NCBI GenBank assembly: GCA_031267155.1
Contig: JAIRZR010000434.1
Span: forward strand, 1 to 6,100
Length of the DNA stretch: 6,100 nucleotides
From: Prevotellaceae bacterium
GTDB lineage: Bacteria; Bacteroidota; Bacteroidia; Bacteroidales; UBA932
Direction: 5' to 3'
Shown here: positions 1 through 5,414 of the stretch, piece after piece
Layout of the letters: every line of letters starts with the position of its first letter
Position numbering within the stretch: position 1 is the stretch's first letter
Notes under the pieces: generated by a model
The model's database searches: none
What the model was told of the DNA's origin: nothing
What the model saw: the letters and a program-made list of their open reading frames with translations, nothing else
Position numbers and translations under genes: made by a program

Positions 1-44
1 AGTATCATTATAAATAAACGTTTCGTACTTAAACTACAGGCGAA

Positions 45-78
45 ATGACGCTTTTCAGGGCATAACAAAAAGCGTCAT
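45..78. repeat. 11-bp perfect inverted repeat (hairpin)
   Basis: ATGACGCTTTT at 45-55 is exactly complementary to AAAAGCGTCAT at 68-78, with a 12-base loop. No T-run follows on either side, so it is not a convincing intrinsic terminator. The AAAGCGTCA core recurs at 163-170, which ties this hairpin to the repeat family immediately to the right. Function is unknown. Confidence 0.6.
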
Positions 79-136
79 CATAAATCGAAGCAAACCATCG
101 TTGTCCGTCATTGCGAACGAAGTGAAGCAATCCAGA
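67..136. repeat. two direct arms of a dispersed palindromic repeat
   Basis: A degenerate arm at 68-96 (AAAAGCGTCATCATAAATCG then AAGCAAACCA) and a better-preserved arm at 105-136 (CCGTCATTGCGAACGAAG then TGAAGCAATCCAGA) share the pattern GTCA...GAAGCAAtCCA with the hairpin at 167-239. Elements of the type 'cgtcattgcga...gaagcaatcc' are common non-coding dispersed repeats in many bacterial genomes. The arm at 105-136 could alternatively pair with the reverse arm at 206-240. Confidence 0.6.
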
Positions 137-166
137 GAAGCCTATTAATGTGGTATTTACGAAAAG

Positions 167-239
167 CGTCACTGTAAGCGAAGCAATCCAGAATACTGTT
201 AATCACTGGATTGCTTCGGGCTGCACCCTTACAATGACG
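167..239. repeat. 73-base imperfect palindrome (REP-like element)
   Basis: CGAAGCAATCCAG at 179-191 pairs perfectly over 13 bp with CTGGATTGCTTCG at 206-218 around a 14-base loop. The outer arms CGTCACTGTAAG (167-178) and CTTACAATGACG (228-239) pair over 12 positions with one mismatch. A 9-base one-sided bulge (219-227) separates the two stems. This is a non-coding palindromic repeat; open frames running across it are explained by the symmetry rather than by protein coding. It could be a REP/MITE-like unit. Confidence 0.75.
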
Positions 240-359
240 GGACTCGACCCTTTTGAGGCAGCCTCTTCCGTCAGAGAGCCTTGCCAGAGATGTTTCTATA
301 AATCTTCTTCTGTTCATATACTGTTTTCTATCTGCAATATTTGATTTTACTGTCTTATC
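240..359. other. intergenic stretch with no recognisable gene
   Basis: Between the palindrome and the transposase relic I see no recognisable protein, RNA gene or promoter. The minus-strand reading that continues from the relic through 357 to about 310 stays open after the nonsense codon but no longer resembles an ISAs1 transposase, so the relic boundary is uncertain here. Confidence 0.4.
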
Positions 360-550
360 GATGGATTACAATATTTTGGGGATAGTGGTTATTTCACTTG
401 TTTTTCTCCACATAGCATTTGACCGGGACATATTCCATTTTCCATACTCCGGGCATATACCGAATGCAATGGCGATTTGTGATGAAAACTGTCCTTTGAC
501 CCGCGTACCGCTTTTCCGCCAATAGCGATTACCCGTTCAGGTATTCCTTT
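360..550 (-). pseudogene. ISAs1-family transposase relic (fragment, frameshifted)
   Basis: Reading the minus strand from about 550 down to 392 gives ERVIAIGGKAVRGSKDSF, then HHKSPLHSVYARSMENGI and PGQMLCGEKQ. This matches the conserved ISAs1/H-repeat transposase core, usually VIAIDGKxxRGSxD...HLVSAWsxENGixLGQ...EKSNEI. After the Lys-Gln the frame ends at TAA (389-391). A shift into the next frame at about 398 restores SEITTIPKIL, the expected continuation, followed by a nonsense codon at 366-368 where many relatives have Gln or Glu. The first catalytic Asp (IAIDGK) is Gly (GGC, one base from GAC). Only about 60 of some 370 residues survive, so this is a dead internal fragment. The relic abuts the fsr stop codon. 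The family call rests on motif recognition only. Confidence 0.75.
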
Positions 551-551
551 T

Positions 552-1742
552 TCAGGAAGTTTTTTTCTTCAAATTGGGCAGGAAGTATGTGATTATCCCG
601 AGCAGGGGCATGTATGCGCACACCTGATAGACGGTTTCGATATCGTGCAAATCAGCTATTTTTCCAAGTATGGCGGAGGCGATTCCGGCGATTCCGAAAG
701 CAAATCCGAAGAATAGTCCCGACACAAGTCCGAGCTTATAGGGCAGCAACTCCTGTGCATAGAGCAGGATAGCGGGAAAAGCGGATGAAATAATCAGTCC
801 GATTAAAAAACTCATTACTACAGTCCAGAACAGATTTACGTGGGGCATAAGCAGCGTAAAAGGCGCCGCTCCAAGTATGGACGCCCAAATCACATACTTG
901 CGCCCGATCCTGTCGCCGAGAGGACCGCCAAGCAAAGTCCCTATCGCCGTAGCTCCAAGGAAAACAAACAGATATATCTGCGAATCCTGTACAGCGACAT
1001 TGAATTTTTCAATCAGATAGAACGTATAGTAACTTGACAGACTTGCCATGTAAACATATTTTGAAAAAATCAGCAACAGCAGGATGCTGATAGAAAAAAC
1101 CACCATTTTCATGGGCAGCGGCGATTCCATTCTGACCTTCATAGGCGTATTTTCCTGTTTCAAAAATTGCAGCCTGTTTTTATACCAACGACAGACAGGT
1201 ACGGCGACGATGATGGCAATAAGCGATAAAATTGAAAAAAAGGAAATGTACTGGCGTCCATAAGGCGCTGCCAGAAAAGCAACCAGCAGTGGACCGATAG
1301 ATCCTCCGAGATTTCCTCCCACCTGAAAGAGAGACTGCGCCATCCCGCGTTTTCCGCCGGAGGCAATGGACGTCAGACGGGAGGCTTCGGGATGCAGTGT
1401 GGATGAACCTATTCCGACCATAAAAACCGAACACATCGCCCAGAGAAGAGTCGTGGCAAAAGCCAGCGATATGATTCCGACCAGCGTAAAACATGTCCCT
1501 ACGGGTAATGACCAGACGTATGGACGCCTGTCGTAAAATAAGCCTATAAGCGGTTGAAATACGGATGCCGATATTTGGTATACCAGAGTAATCAGCCCGA
1601 TTTGACTGAAACTGAGTCTTAAATCATTCTTCAGTATAGGATAGGATGCTGCAACAACAGACTGCAATACATCATTTAACCCATGTAATATACTTAAACT
1701 AAGCAATATGCCTATTGACGGCGCAACTACTCTCTGTTTCAT
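552..1742 (-). CDS. fsr: MFS transporter, fosmidomycin-resistance (Fsr) family
   Basis: A 396-residue inner-membrane exporter of the major facilitator superfamily, predicted to have 12 hydrophobic segments with a polar central loop at about residues 187-210. Family hallmarks match what I know of E. coli Fsr (about 406 aa): HGLNDVLQS at 20-28, YPILKNDLRLSFSQIGLIT at 34-52, WSLPVGTCFTL at 77-87, GIGSSTLHPEASR at 110-122 and ASGGKRGMAQSLFQVGGN at 127-144. The MFS loop signature GGPLGDRIGRK (272-282) opens the second half. It is full length. In E. coli the protein confers fosmidomycin resistance by efflux; the natural substrate is unknown and cannot be read from the sequence. The ATG at 1742 is the only start that preserves the family N-terminus. 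It has no Shine-Dalgarno of its own, but a short upstream ORF overlaps it by ATGA and a -7 box lies 8 bases upstream. It is divergent from the methyltransferase operon and flanked on both sides by transposase relics, so it is probably functionally unrelated to that operon. Confidence 0.93.
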   Translation of the reverse strand: MKQRVVAPSIGILLSLSILHGLNDVLQSVVAASYPILKNDLRLSFSQIGLITLVYQISASVFQPLIGLFYDRRPYVWSLPVGTCFTLVGIISLAFATTLLWAMCSVFMVGIGSSTLHPEASRLTSIASGGKRGMAQSLFQVGGNLGGSIGPLLVAFLAAPYGRQYISFFSILSLIAIIVAVPVCRWYKNRLQFLKQENTPMKVRMESPLPMKMVVFSISILLLLIFSKYVYMASLSSYYTFYLIEKFNVAVQDSQIYLFVFLGATAIGTLLGGPLGDRIGRKYVIWASILGAAPFTLLMPHVNLFWTVVMSFLIGLIISSAFPAILLYAQELLPYKLGLVSGLFFGFAFGIAGIASAILGKIADLHDIETVYQVCAYMPLLGIITYFLPNLKKKTS

Positions 1743-1789
1743 AACCGGCGCAAAGATAACATTTCTTTATTACATAAACCGAATTTCAT
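1739..1789 (-). CDS. possible 16-residue leader peptide ahead of fsr
   Basis: An ATG at 1789-1787 is preceded by AGGAG (1798-1802 region, about 7-base spacer), the best Shine-Dalgarno match near fsr. It opens a 16-codon frame, MKFGLCNKEMLSLRRL, whose TGA (1741-1739) overlaps the fsr ATG as ATGA. This arrangement would allow translational coupling to fsr, which lacks its own ribosome-binding site. Against it, Shine-Dalgarno use is rare in Bacteroidota, and the -7 box at 1751-1758 would start transcription downstream of this ORF. The frame is also open far upstream, so chance is a fair explanation. Confidence 0.25.
   Translation of the reverse strand: MKFGLCNKEMLSLRRL
1751..1758 (-). promoter_or_regulatory. 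candidate Bacteroidota -7 box for fsr
   Basis: On the minus strand this reads TATCTTTG, a perfect match to the Bacteroidota -7 consensus TAnnTTTG. Only 8 bases separate it from the fsr ATG, so a transcript started here would be leaderless or nearly so. A clear -33 TTTG is not seen; GGTTTATG lies in roughly the right area. The octamer could occur by chance. Confidence 0.4.
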
Positions 1790-1892
1790 TTGAACACTCC
1801 TAATAAAAGTCCTATCTTTACAAAAAAAAACAGACGGATACGGTAGCGTAGTCGAAAAAATCATTATAGGTACAATTCCTGAAAGGTAACCC

Positions 1893-2010
1893 GACTTCTG
1901 TGGCTTGCGTACCAAAACAATGGGCATTGAAGTGTGTTTGGTCAATCCGAAGAAATTCAGGATGGTTCCCGGTCGTAAGACGGATGCCTGCGGCATACGG
2001 ACAGTTGAAA
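1893..2010 (+). pseudogene. IS110-family transposase relic (N-terminal domain fragment)
   Basis: The frame through the ATG at 1920 reads MGIEVCLVNPKKFRMVPGRK followed by TDACG. This matches the end of the IS110 DEDD nuclease domain, normally GIEVxLVNPxxxKxVPGRKTDxxDAxW. The second Asp of the KTDxxD pair is Gly (GGC, one base from GAC) and the Trp position is Thr, after which similarity ends at about 1995 and a stop follows at about 2028. No upstream DxxK-type IS110 N-terminus and no C-terminal serine domain are visible. It is a short dead fragment lying upstream of the methyltransferase operon. The assignment is by motif recognition, not by search. Confidence 0.65.
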
Positions 2011-2042
2011 ATAATTTTCCAGTTGATAAATAATTTTCCAGT
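2002..2042. repeat. tandem 18/19-base repeat in the operon promoter region
   Basis: CAGTTGA-AAATAATTTTC at 2002-2019 is followed directly by CAGTTGATAAATAATTTTC at 2020-2038 and a partial third unit CAGT (2039-2042). The units differ only by one inserted T. The array ends 17 bases before the -7 box at 2060, covering where a -33 element would lie. It could be a tandem operator or a replication-slippage duplication; the sequence alone cannot decide. Confidence 0.6.
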
Positions 2043-2059
2043 AATTCAATTTTTATTTC

Positions 2060-2067
2060 TAAATTTG
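2060..2067 (+). promoter_or_regulatory. candidate Bacteroidota -7 box for the mtaB operon
   Basis: TAAATTTG matches TAnnTTTG perfectly and lies 26 bases before the mtaB ATG, a plausible distance for a short leader. The expected -33 region, 19-21 bases upstream, reads TTTTCCAG inside the second tandem repeat, a poor match to TTTG, which may mean the promoter needs an activator. The leader before the ATG (AAGTGAATTTAAA) is A/T-rich with no Shine-Dalgarno, as is usual for Bacteroidota. Confidence 0.55.
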
Positions 2068-2093
2068 CACCGATTTTTATAAGTGAATTTAAA

Positions 2094-3470
2094 ATGAAAC
2101 ACAAACATCTTGCAGTAAACGATCCGGCGGAACTGATATTCGGAAATGCGCCCAAGCCGGTAAAAACACGTCGCGGGCTTGTCATCGGAGGAGGAAAAGT
2201 ATATACCGAACTGAACTTCACCCTGCCCACAATCACTATCAGCGACAGCACTTTGCCCGAAGTGTACAGGCATTACAGCGAAATAGCCGAGGGAGCGCTT
2301 CACCGTGCGGTCGAATTAAACTCAAACGGGCTTATACTTGAGTTCGAAACCCTGCTCGAAATGACGCAGAAACCCGCTATCGGCATCGAAATCGTAAAAA
2401 TCATGAACGGCATCTGCGAAGAATATTTCCAGAAGCACGGGCTTATTTCCGAGATACGTATTACGCCCAACGATCTGCGCGAATTTGAACGTCCGGCAAA
2501 ACAGCGGACAACGGCTTTGCTGGAGCCGATGATCGAGCTTTTCGAAGAAGGATTGAAGGAAGGTGGCGACCTTCTGTCTATCGAAAGTACAGGGGGAAAA
2601 GAAGTTTCAGACGAAGCCTTAATGATGTGCGATATCAAAACTCTTGTTTTCGCTCTTGCCGTTCTGGGAGTCCGGGACATGCGTTTTTTATGGCAAAAGA
2701 TGGTGGCTATCACCGGGAAACAGGGAAAAATAGCGGCAGGCGATTCGGCTTGCGGATTTGCAAACACAGCCATGGTGCTTGCCGAAAAGAAATATATACC
2801 AAGAGTTTTTGCGGCTTTGGTACGTGTGATATCCGTTGTCCGCTCCATCGTCGCCATCGAGGAAGGAGCCGTGGGACCCGATAAGGACTGCGCTTACGAA
2901 GGGCCTTTTCTTAAGGCAATTACCGGTATTCCAATCTCTATGGAAGGAAAAACGGCTGCCTGCGCACACCTCAGCCCGATTGGCAACATCGCTTCTGCCT
3001 GCACAGATTTGTGGAGTAATGAATCGGTGCAAAACATCATGCTCCTCTCCGGAATGGCGCCGACGGCATATCTCGAACAGCTTGAATATGACGTGCGTCT
3101 GATGAATGAAGCCCTGAAGGAAGGAACTGTCCCGACTCATGTACTGCAGCATCTTATGGTTGCTTCGGATATTTACACCGACCCTCAGGCTCTGATACTT
3201 GCGCCCGAAAACGTGATCCGTATTTCGAAAGTCATGGTGAAAAACGATTCTTATGTGGCCAATGCGAGGGACGGCGCGCTTGAAGCCCTGAATATCATGG
3301 ACGAAGCGATACAGTCGGGGCAAATGAAGATTTCGGACATGGAAACCGTTTATCTTGTCAGTTTGCGCGACGAGCTGAACAGTATTCCCGACAGCGAAAG
3401 CGATTTTGTCGAGATGATGATGCCACTGATAGACAAAAGTAAATTCATTCCGGAAGAATATGGACTTTAG
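2094..3470 (+). CDS. mtaB: methanol:corrinoid methyltransferase MtaB
   Basis: A 458-residue cytoplasmic TIM-barrel enzyme, close to the roughly 460 residues of Methanosarcina MtaB. It transfers the methyl group of methanol to Co(I) of a corrinoid protein. The structurally characterised M. barkeri enzyme binds zinc through Glu164, Cys220 and Cys269 (from memory). Here Glu164 (LSIESTGG) and Cys220 (GDSACGFANTAMVLAE) fall at the same numbers; the third ligand is probably Cys266 (GPDKDCAYEGP), with Cys290 (EGKTAACAHLSP) a nearby alternative. The motifs GDSACGF, EEGAVGP, FLKAITGIP and MEGKTAACAHLSPIGNIA are hallmark MtaB blocks and all are intact. It is the first gene of the operon, with the matching corrinoid protein two genes downstream. 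The substrate is called methanol by family; a related small methyl donor cannot be excluded. Start: the only ATG compatible with the promoter, without Shine-Dalgarno. Confidence 0.93.
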   Translation: MKHKHLAVNDPAELIFGNAPKPVKTRRGLVIGGGKVYTELNFTLPTITISDSTLPEVYRHYSEIAEGALHRAVELNSNGLILEFETLLEMTQKPAIGIEIVKIMNGICEEYFQKHGLISEIRITPNDLREFERPAKQRTTALLEPMIELFEEGLKEGGDLLSIESTGGKEVSDEALMMCDIKTLVFALAVLGVRDMRFLWQKMVAITGKQGKIAAGDSACGFANTAMVLAEKKYIPRVFAALVRVISVVRSIVAIEEGAVGPDKDCAYEGPFLKAITGIPISMEGKTAACAHLSPIGNIASACTDLWSNESVQNIMLLSGMAPTAYLEQLEYDVRLMNEALKEGTVPTHVLQHLMVASDIYTDPQALILAPENVIRISKVMVKNDSYVANARDGALEALNIMDEAIQSGQMKISDMETVYLVSLRDELNSIPDSESDFVEMMMPLIDKSKFIPEEYGL

Positions 3471-3491
3471 GAGTTAAGAACTAAGAGTTAA
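3471..3491. repeat. three tandem heptamers between mtaB and the UroD-type gene
   Basis: GAGTTAA GAACTAA GAGTTAA starts immediately after the mtaB TAG. Heptamer repeats of this kind (short tandemly repeated repetitive sequences) occur between genes in some bacterial genomes. It fills most of the 34-base spacer and has no evident terminator structure, so the operon most likely reads through. Confidence 0.5.
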
Positions 3492-3504
3492 TAAAAATAC
3501 AGTT

Positions 3505-4755
3505 ATGACGTCAAAAGAAACAGTGTTGCAGTCCTTGAATCACAAGTCGGGCGGGCGGATTCCGGTCGATTTTGGGGCTACATCCGTTACAGGGATTCAT
3601 TGCAGGGTGGTAGAGGCTTTGCGCCGCTATTACGGTTTGGAAAACAGACCTGTAAGAATTATCGAGCCGTTTCAGATGCTGGGAGAGGTCGATGAGGAAT
3701 TGCAGAAAATTATCGGTGTTGATGTTGTCGGCATCTGGGGACGGCAAAATATGTTCGCAATTGACGAAACCCGCTTACACGAACAGGTTACGCCCTGGGG
3801 ACAGACTGTTCTGGTGGCGGAAGGGATTGATCTTACGCCGGATAAAAACGGGGATGTGTATATCTACGCCAAAGGAAACCGCAGTTTTCCGCCCTGCGCT
3901 GTCATGCCGGAAGCCTGTTTTTTTGTAAACGCTATCGAGCGGGGCGGCGCTGTGGACGATGAAAACCTGTCGGTGAGCGATAATCTCGAAGAATTTGGAT
4001 ATATAAGCGACGAAGACCTGTCGCATTTTGCTCGTGAAGCGGATAAAGCCGCCGCAACGGGAGCCGCCGTTGTTGCCGCTTTTGGCGGGACGGCGCTGGG
4101 CGACATCGCATTTGTTCCCGGAATGGGTCTGGAGCAGCCGAAAGGAATACGTTCGGTTCCCGAATGGTACATGTCCACTGTCCTGCGTCAGGATTATATC
4201 AGTCAGATATTTGAAAAACAAACGGATATCGCTGTCGAGAATTACCGTTTGCTGTGGGAAAAAATCGGGAATAAAGTGGATGTAGTATTCACCTGCGGAA
4301 CGGATTTCGGTACGCAAACCTCGCAATTCTGTTCCGTCGAAACATTTAACGAACTCTGGCTGCCTCACTATAAACGGATGAACGACTGGATTCATCAAAA
4401 TACTTCGTGGAAAGTCTTCAAGCATTGCTGCGGCTCGATTGTTCCGCTTATACCTTCGCTGATAGATGCGGGATTCGACATCCTGAATCCTGTACAGATC
4501 AATGCAAAAGACATGGATTCACAGCGGCTTAAAGACGAATTTGGCGATTCGGTAACTTTCTGGGGCGGCGGAATAGACACGCAGAAGGTATTGCCCGCCG
4601 GAACTCCCGGAGAGGTAAGGGAGCATGTCAGGAAACAGTGCGGGATTTTCGGTAAAAACGGCGGTTTTGTATTCAATTCCGTCCACAACATTCAAGCCAA
4701 CGTGCCGATAGAAAACGTGGTGGCAATGATCGAAACGCTGTCGGAATTGAAATAA
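3505..4755 (+). CDS. UroD/MtaA-family corrinoid methyltransferase
   Basis: A 416-residue member of the uroporphyrinogen decarboxylase fold family that includes methylcobamide:CoM methyltransferase MtaA and CmuA. N-terminal block: MTSKETVLQSLNHKSGGRIP, VDFGATSVTGIH at 21-32. The metal-binding HxC motif is present as FKHCCGSI (His307, Cys309), followed by GFDILNPVQ (323-331), TFWGGGIDTQKVLPAGTP (351-368) and FVFNSVHNIQANVPIENV (388-405). In MtaA the third zinc ligand is a Cys in a GCG segment near the C-terminus; here that segment is GGFVF, with no Cys. His394 in VHNIQ is a candidate replacement. It lies between mtaB and the corrinoid gene, so it probably takes the methyl from methyl-Co(III). 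Coenzyme M is the acceptor in methanogens; here the acceptor (tetrahydrofolate, a thiol or other) is unknown. At 416 residues it is longer than classic MtaA (about 340), with the extra length in residues 80-220. It is unlikely to be a haem-pathway decarboxylase. Confidence 0.85.
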   Translation: MTSKETVLQSLNHKSGGRIPVDFGATSVTGIHCRVVEALRRYYGLENRPVRIIEPFQMLGEVDEELQKIIGVDVVGIWGRQNMFAIDETRLHEQVTPWGQTVLVAEGIDLTPDKNGDVYIYAKGNRSFPPCAVMPEACFFVNAIERGGAVDDENLSVSDNLEEFGYISDEDLSHFAREADKAAATGAAVVAAFGGTALGDIAFVPGMGLEQPKGIRSVPEWYMSTVLRQDYISQIFEKQTDIAVENYRLLWEKIGNKVDVVFTCGTDFGTQTSQFCSVETFNELWLPHYKRMNDWIHQNTSWKVFKHCCGSIVPLIPSLIDAGFDILNPVQINAKDMDSQRLKDEFGDSVTFWGGGIDTQKVLPAGTPGEVREHVRKQCGIFGKNGGFVFNSVHNIQANVPIENVVAMIETLSELK

Positions 4756-4774
4756 ACTATTTATATTATAATAT

Positions 4775-5410
4775 ATGGAAAATATTGATAAACTGTATGA
4801 GGCTATTTTGAAAGGAAATCTTCCTTTAGCTGTCGAAATGACAAAAATGGCCATTGAACAGAAAATGGATCCGAAGTCCATTATTGACAACTACATGTCG
4901 AAAGCGATGGACGAAATAGGTTCGCGTTTCGAAAATGGAAAGGCGTTTGTTCCCGAGCTGCTTATGTCCGCCCGTGCGATGAAAGGCGCTCTGGAACTGC
5001 TGAAACCCATGCTTGCCAACAGCGATATCCCCAGAGCGGGCACTATTGTTATCGGAACGGTCAAAGGCGATTTGCACGATATCGGTAAAAATCTGGTTGC
5101 TTCGATGCTCGAAGGCAGCGGATTCGAAGTGATTAACCTTGGCGTGGATATTTCGTCCGAAAAATTTGCCGCCTCGGTTGTGGAACATAAAGCCAATATC
5201 CTGTGTCTGTCTGCCCTGCTTACCACTACGATGAACTATATGAAAGAAGTGATTCGGGCGATCGAAGCGGCGGAAATCAGAAATCAGGTCAGGATAATGA
5301 TTGGCGGCGCCCCCATAAGTTCCGCTTTTGCAAAGGAGATCGGCGCCGACGGATACAGCAGTAACGCCAACGCCGCCGTGTCGGTGGCTAAACAATTGCT
5401 CGCCGTGTAA
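4775..5410 (+). CDS. mtaC: MtaC-like corrinoid (cobalamin-binding) protein
   Basis: A 211-residue methyl carrier protein. Residues 1-85 form the helical cap domain (DKLYEAILKGNLPLAVEM; AFVPELLMSARAMKGALELL at 57-76). Residues 88-211 are the Rossmann-like B12-binding domain. The base-off/His-on motif is DLHDIG (Asp99, His101, Gly104) in GTVKGDLHDIGKNLVASMLE; His101 is the predicted lower ligand to cobalt. Further contacts are SALLTTTM (146-153) and IGGAP (176-180). Length and domain order match MtaC/MtbC/MttC-type proteins. Placement after mtaB and the UroD-type gene makes it the shuttle between them: methylated by MtaB, demethylated by the UroD-type enzyme. The 19-base spacer is almost entirely A/T, with no Shine-Dalgarno. 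The symbol follows gene context; sequence alone does not separate MtaC from the methylamine homologues. Confidence 0.9.
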   Translation: MENIDKLYEAILKGNLPLAVEMTKMAIEQKMDPKSIIDNYMSKAMDEIGSRFENGKAFVPELLMSARAMKGALELLKPMLANSDIPRAGTIVIGTVKGDLHDIGKNLVASMLEGSGFEVINLGVDISSEKFAASVVEHKANILCLSALLTTTMNYMKEVIRAIEAAEIRNQVRIMIGGAPISSAFAKEIGADGYSSNANAAVSVAKQLLAV

Positions 5411-5414
5411 ATTA

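Noticed and set aside
45..240. Possible CRISPR array from repeated GAAGCAATCCA arms
   Set aside because: The arms are degenerate, unevenly spaced and partly inverted, with no uniform spacers.
108..344. Short open frames across the palindromic repeats on both strands
   Set aside because: They run through the inverted repeat arms and resemble each other only because of the symmetry; no protein family is seen.
253..525. Plus-strand 90-residue open frame with a hydrophobic stretch
   Set aside because: It lies antisense to the ISAs1 relic, overlaps the repeat region, has no recognisable family and no ribosome-binding site.
545..559. Small inverted repeat TTCC/GGAA near the fsr stop as a terminator
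   Set aside because: The stem is only 4-5 bp and is not followed by a T-run on the minus strand, so it does not support an intrinsic terminator.
1739..2251. Minus-strand 170-residue open frame over the divergent spacer
   Set aside because: It overlaps mtaB antisense and crosses the IS110 relic and the promoter; it resembles no family. Only its last 16 codons were kept, as a low-confidence leader ORF.
2281..2857. Methionine-rich and Ser-rich antisense frames inside mtaB
   Set aside because: They are reverse shadows of an intact, strongly conserved enzyme gene.
5328..5414. 29-residue N-terminal extension of the MetH-activation protein
   Set aside because: It would overlap the corrinoid gene by 83 bases, its residues are low-complexity (Pro/Thr/Arg-rich) as expected of an out-of-frame reading, and the family N-terminus begins after 5415.
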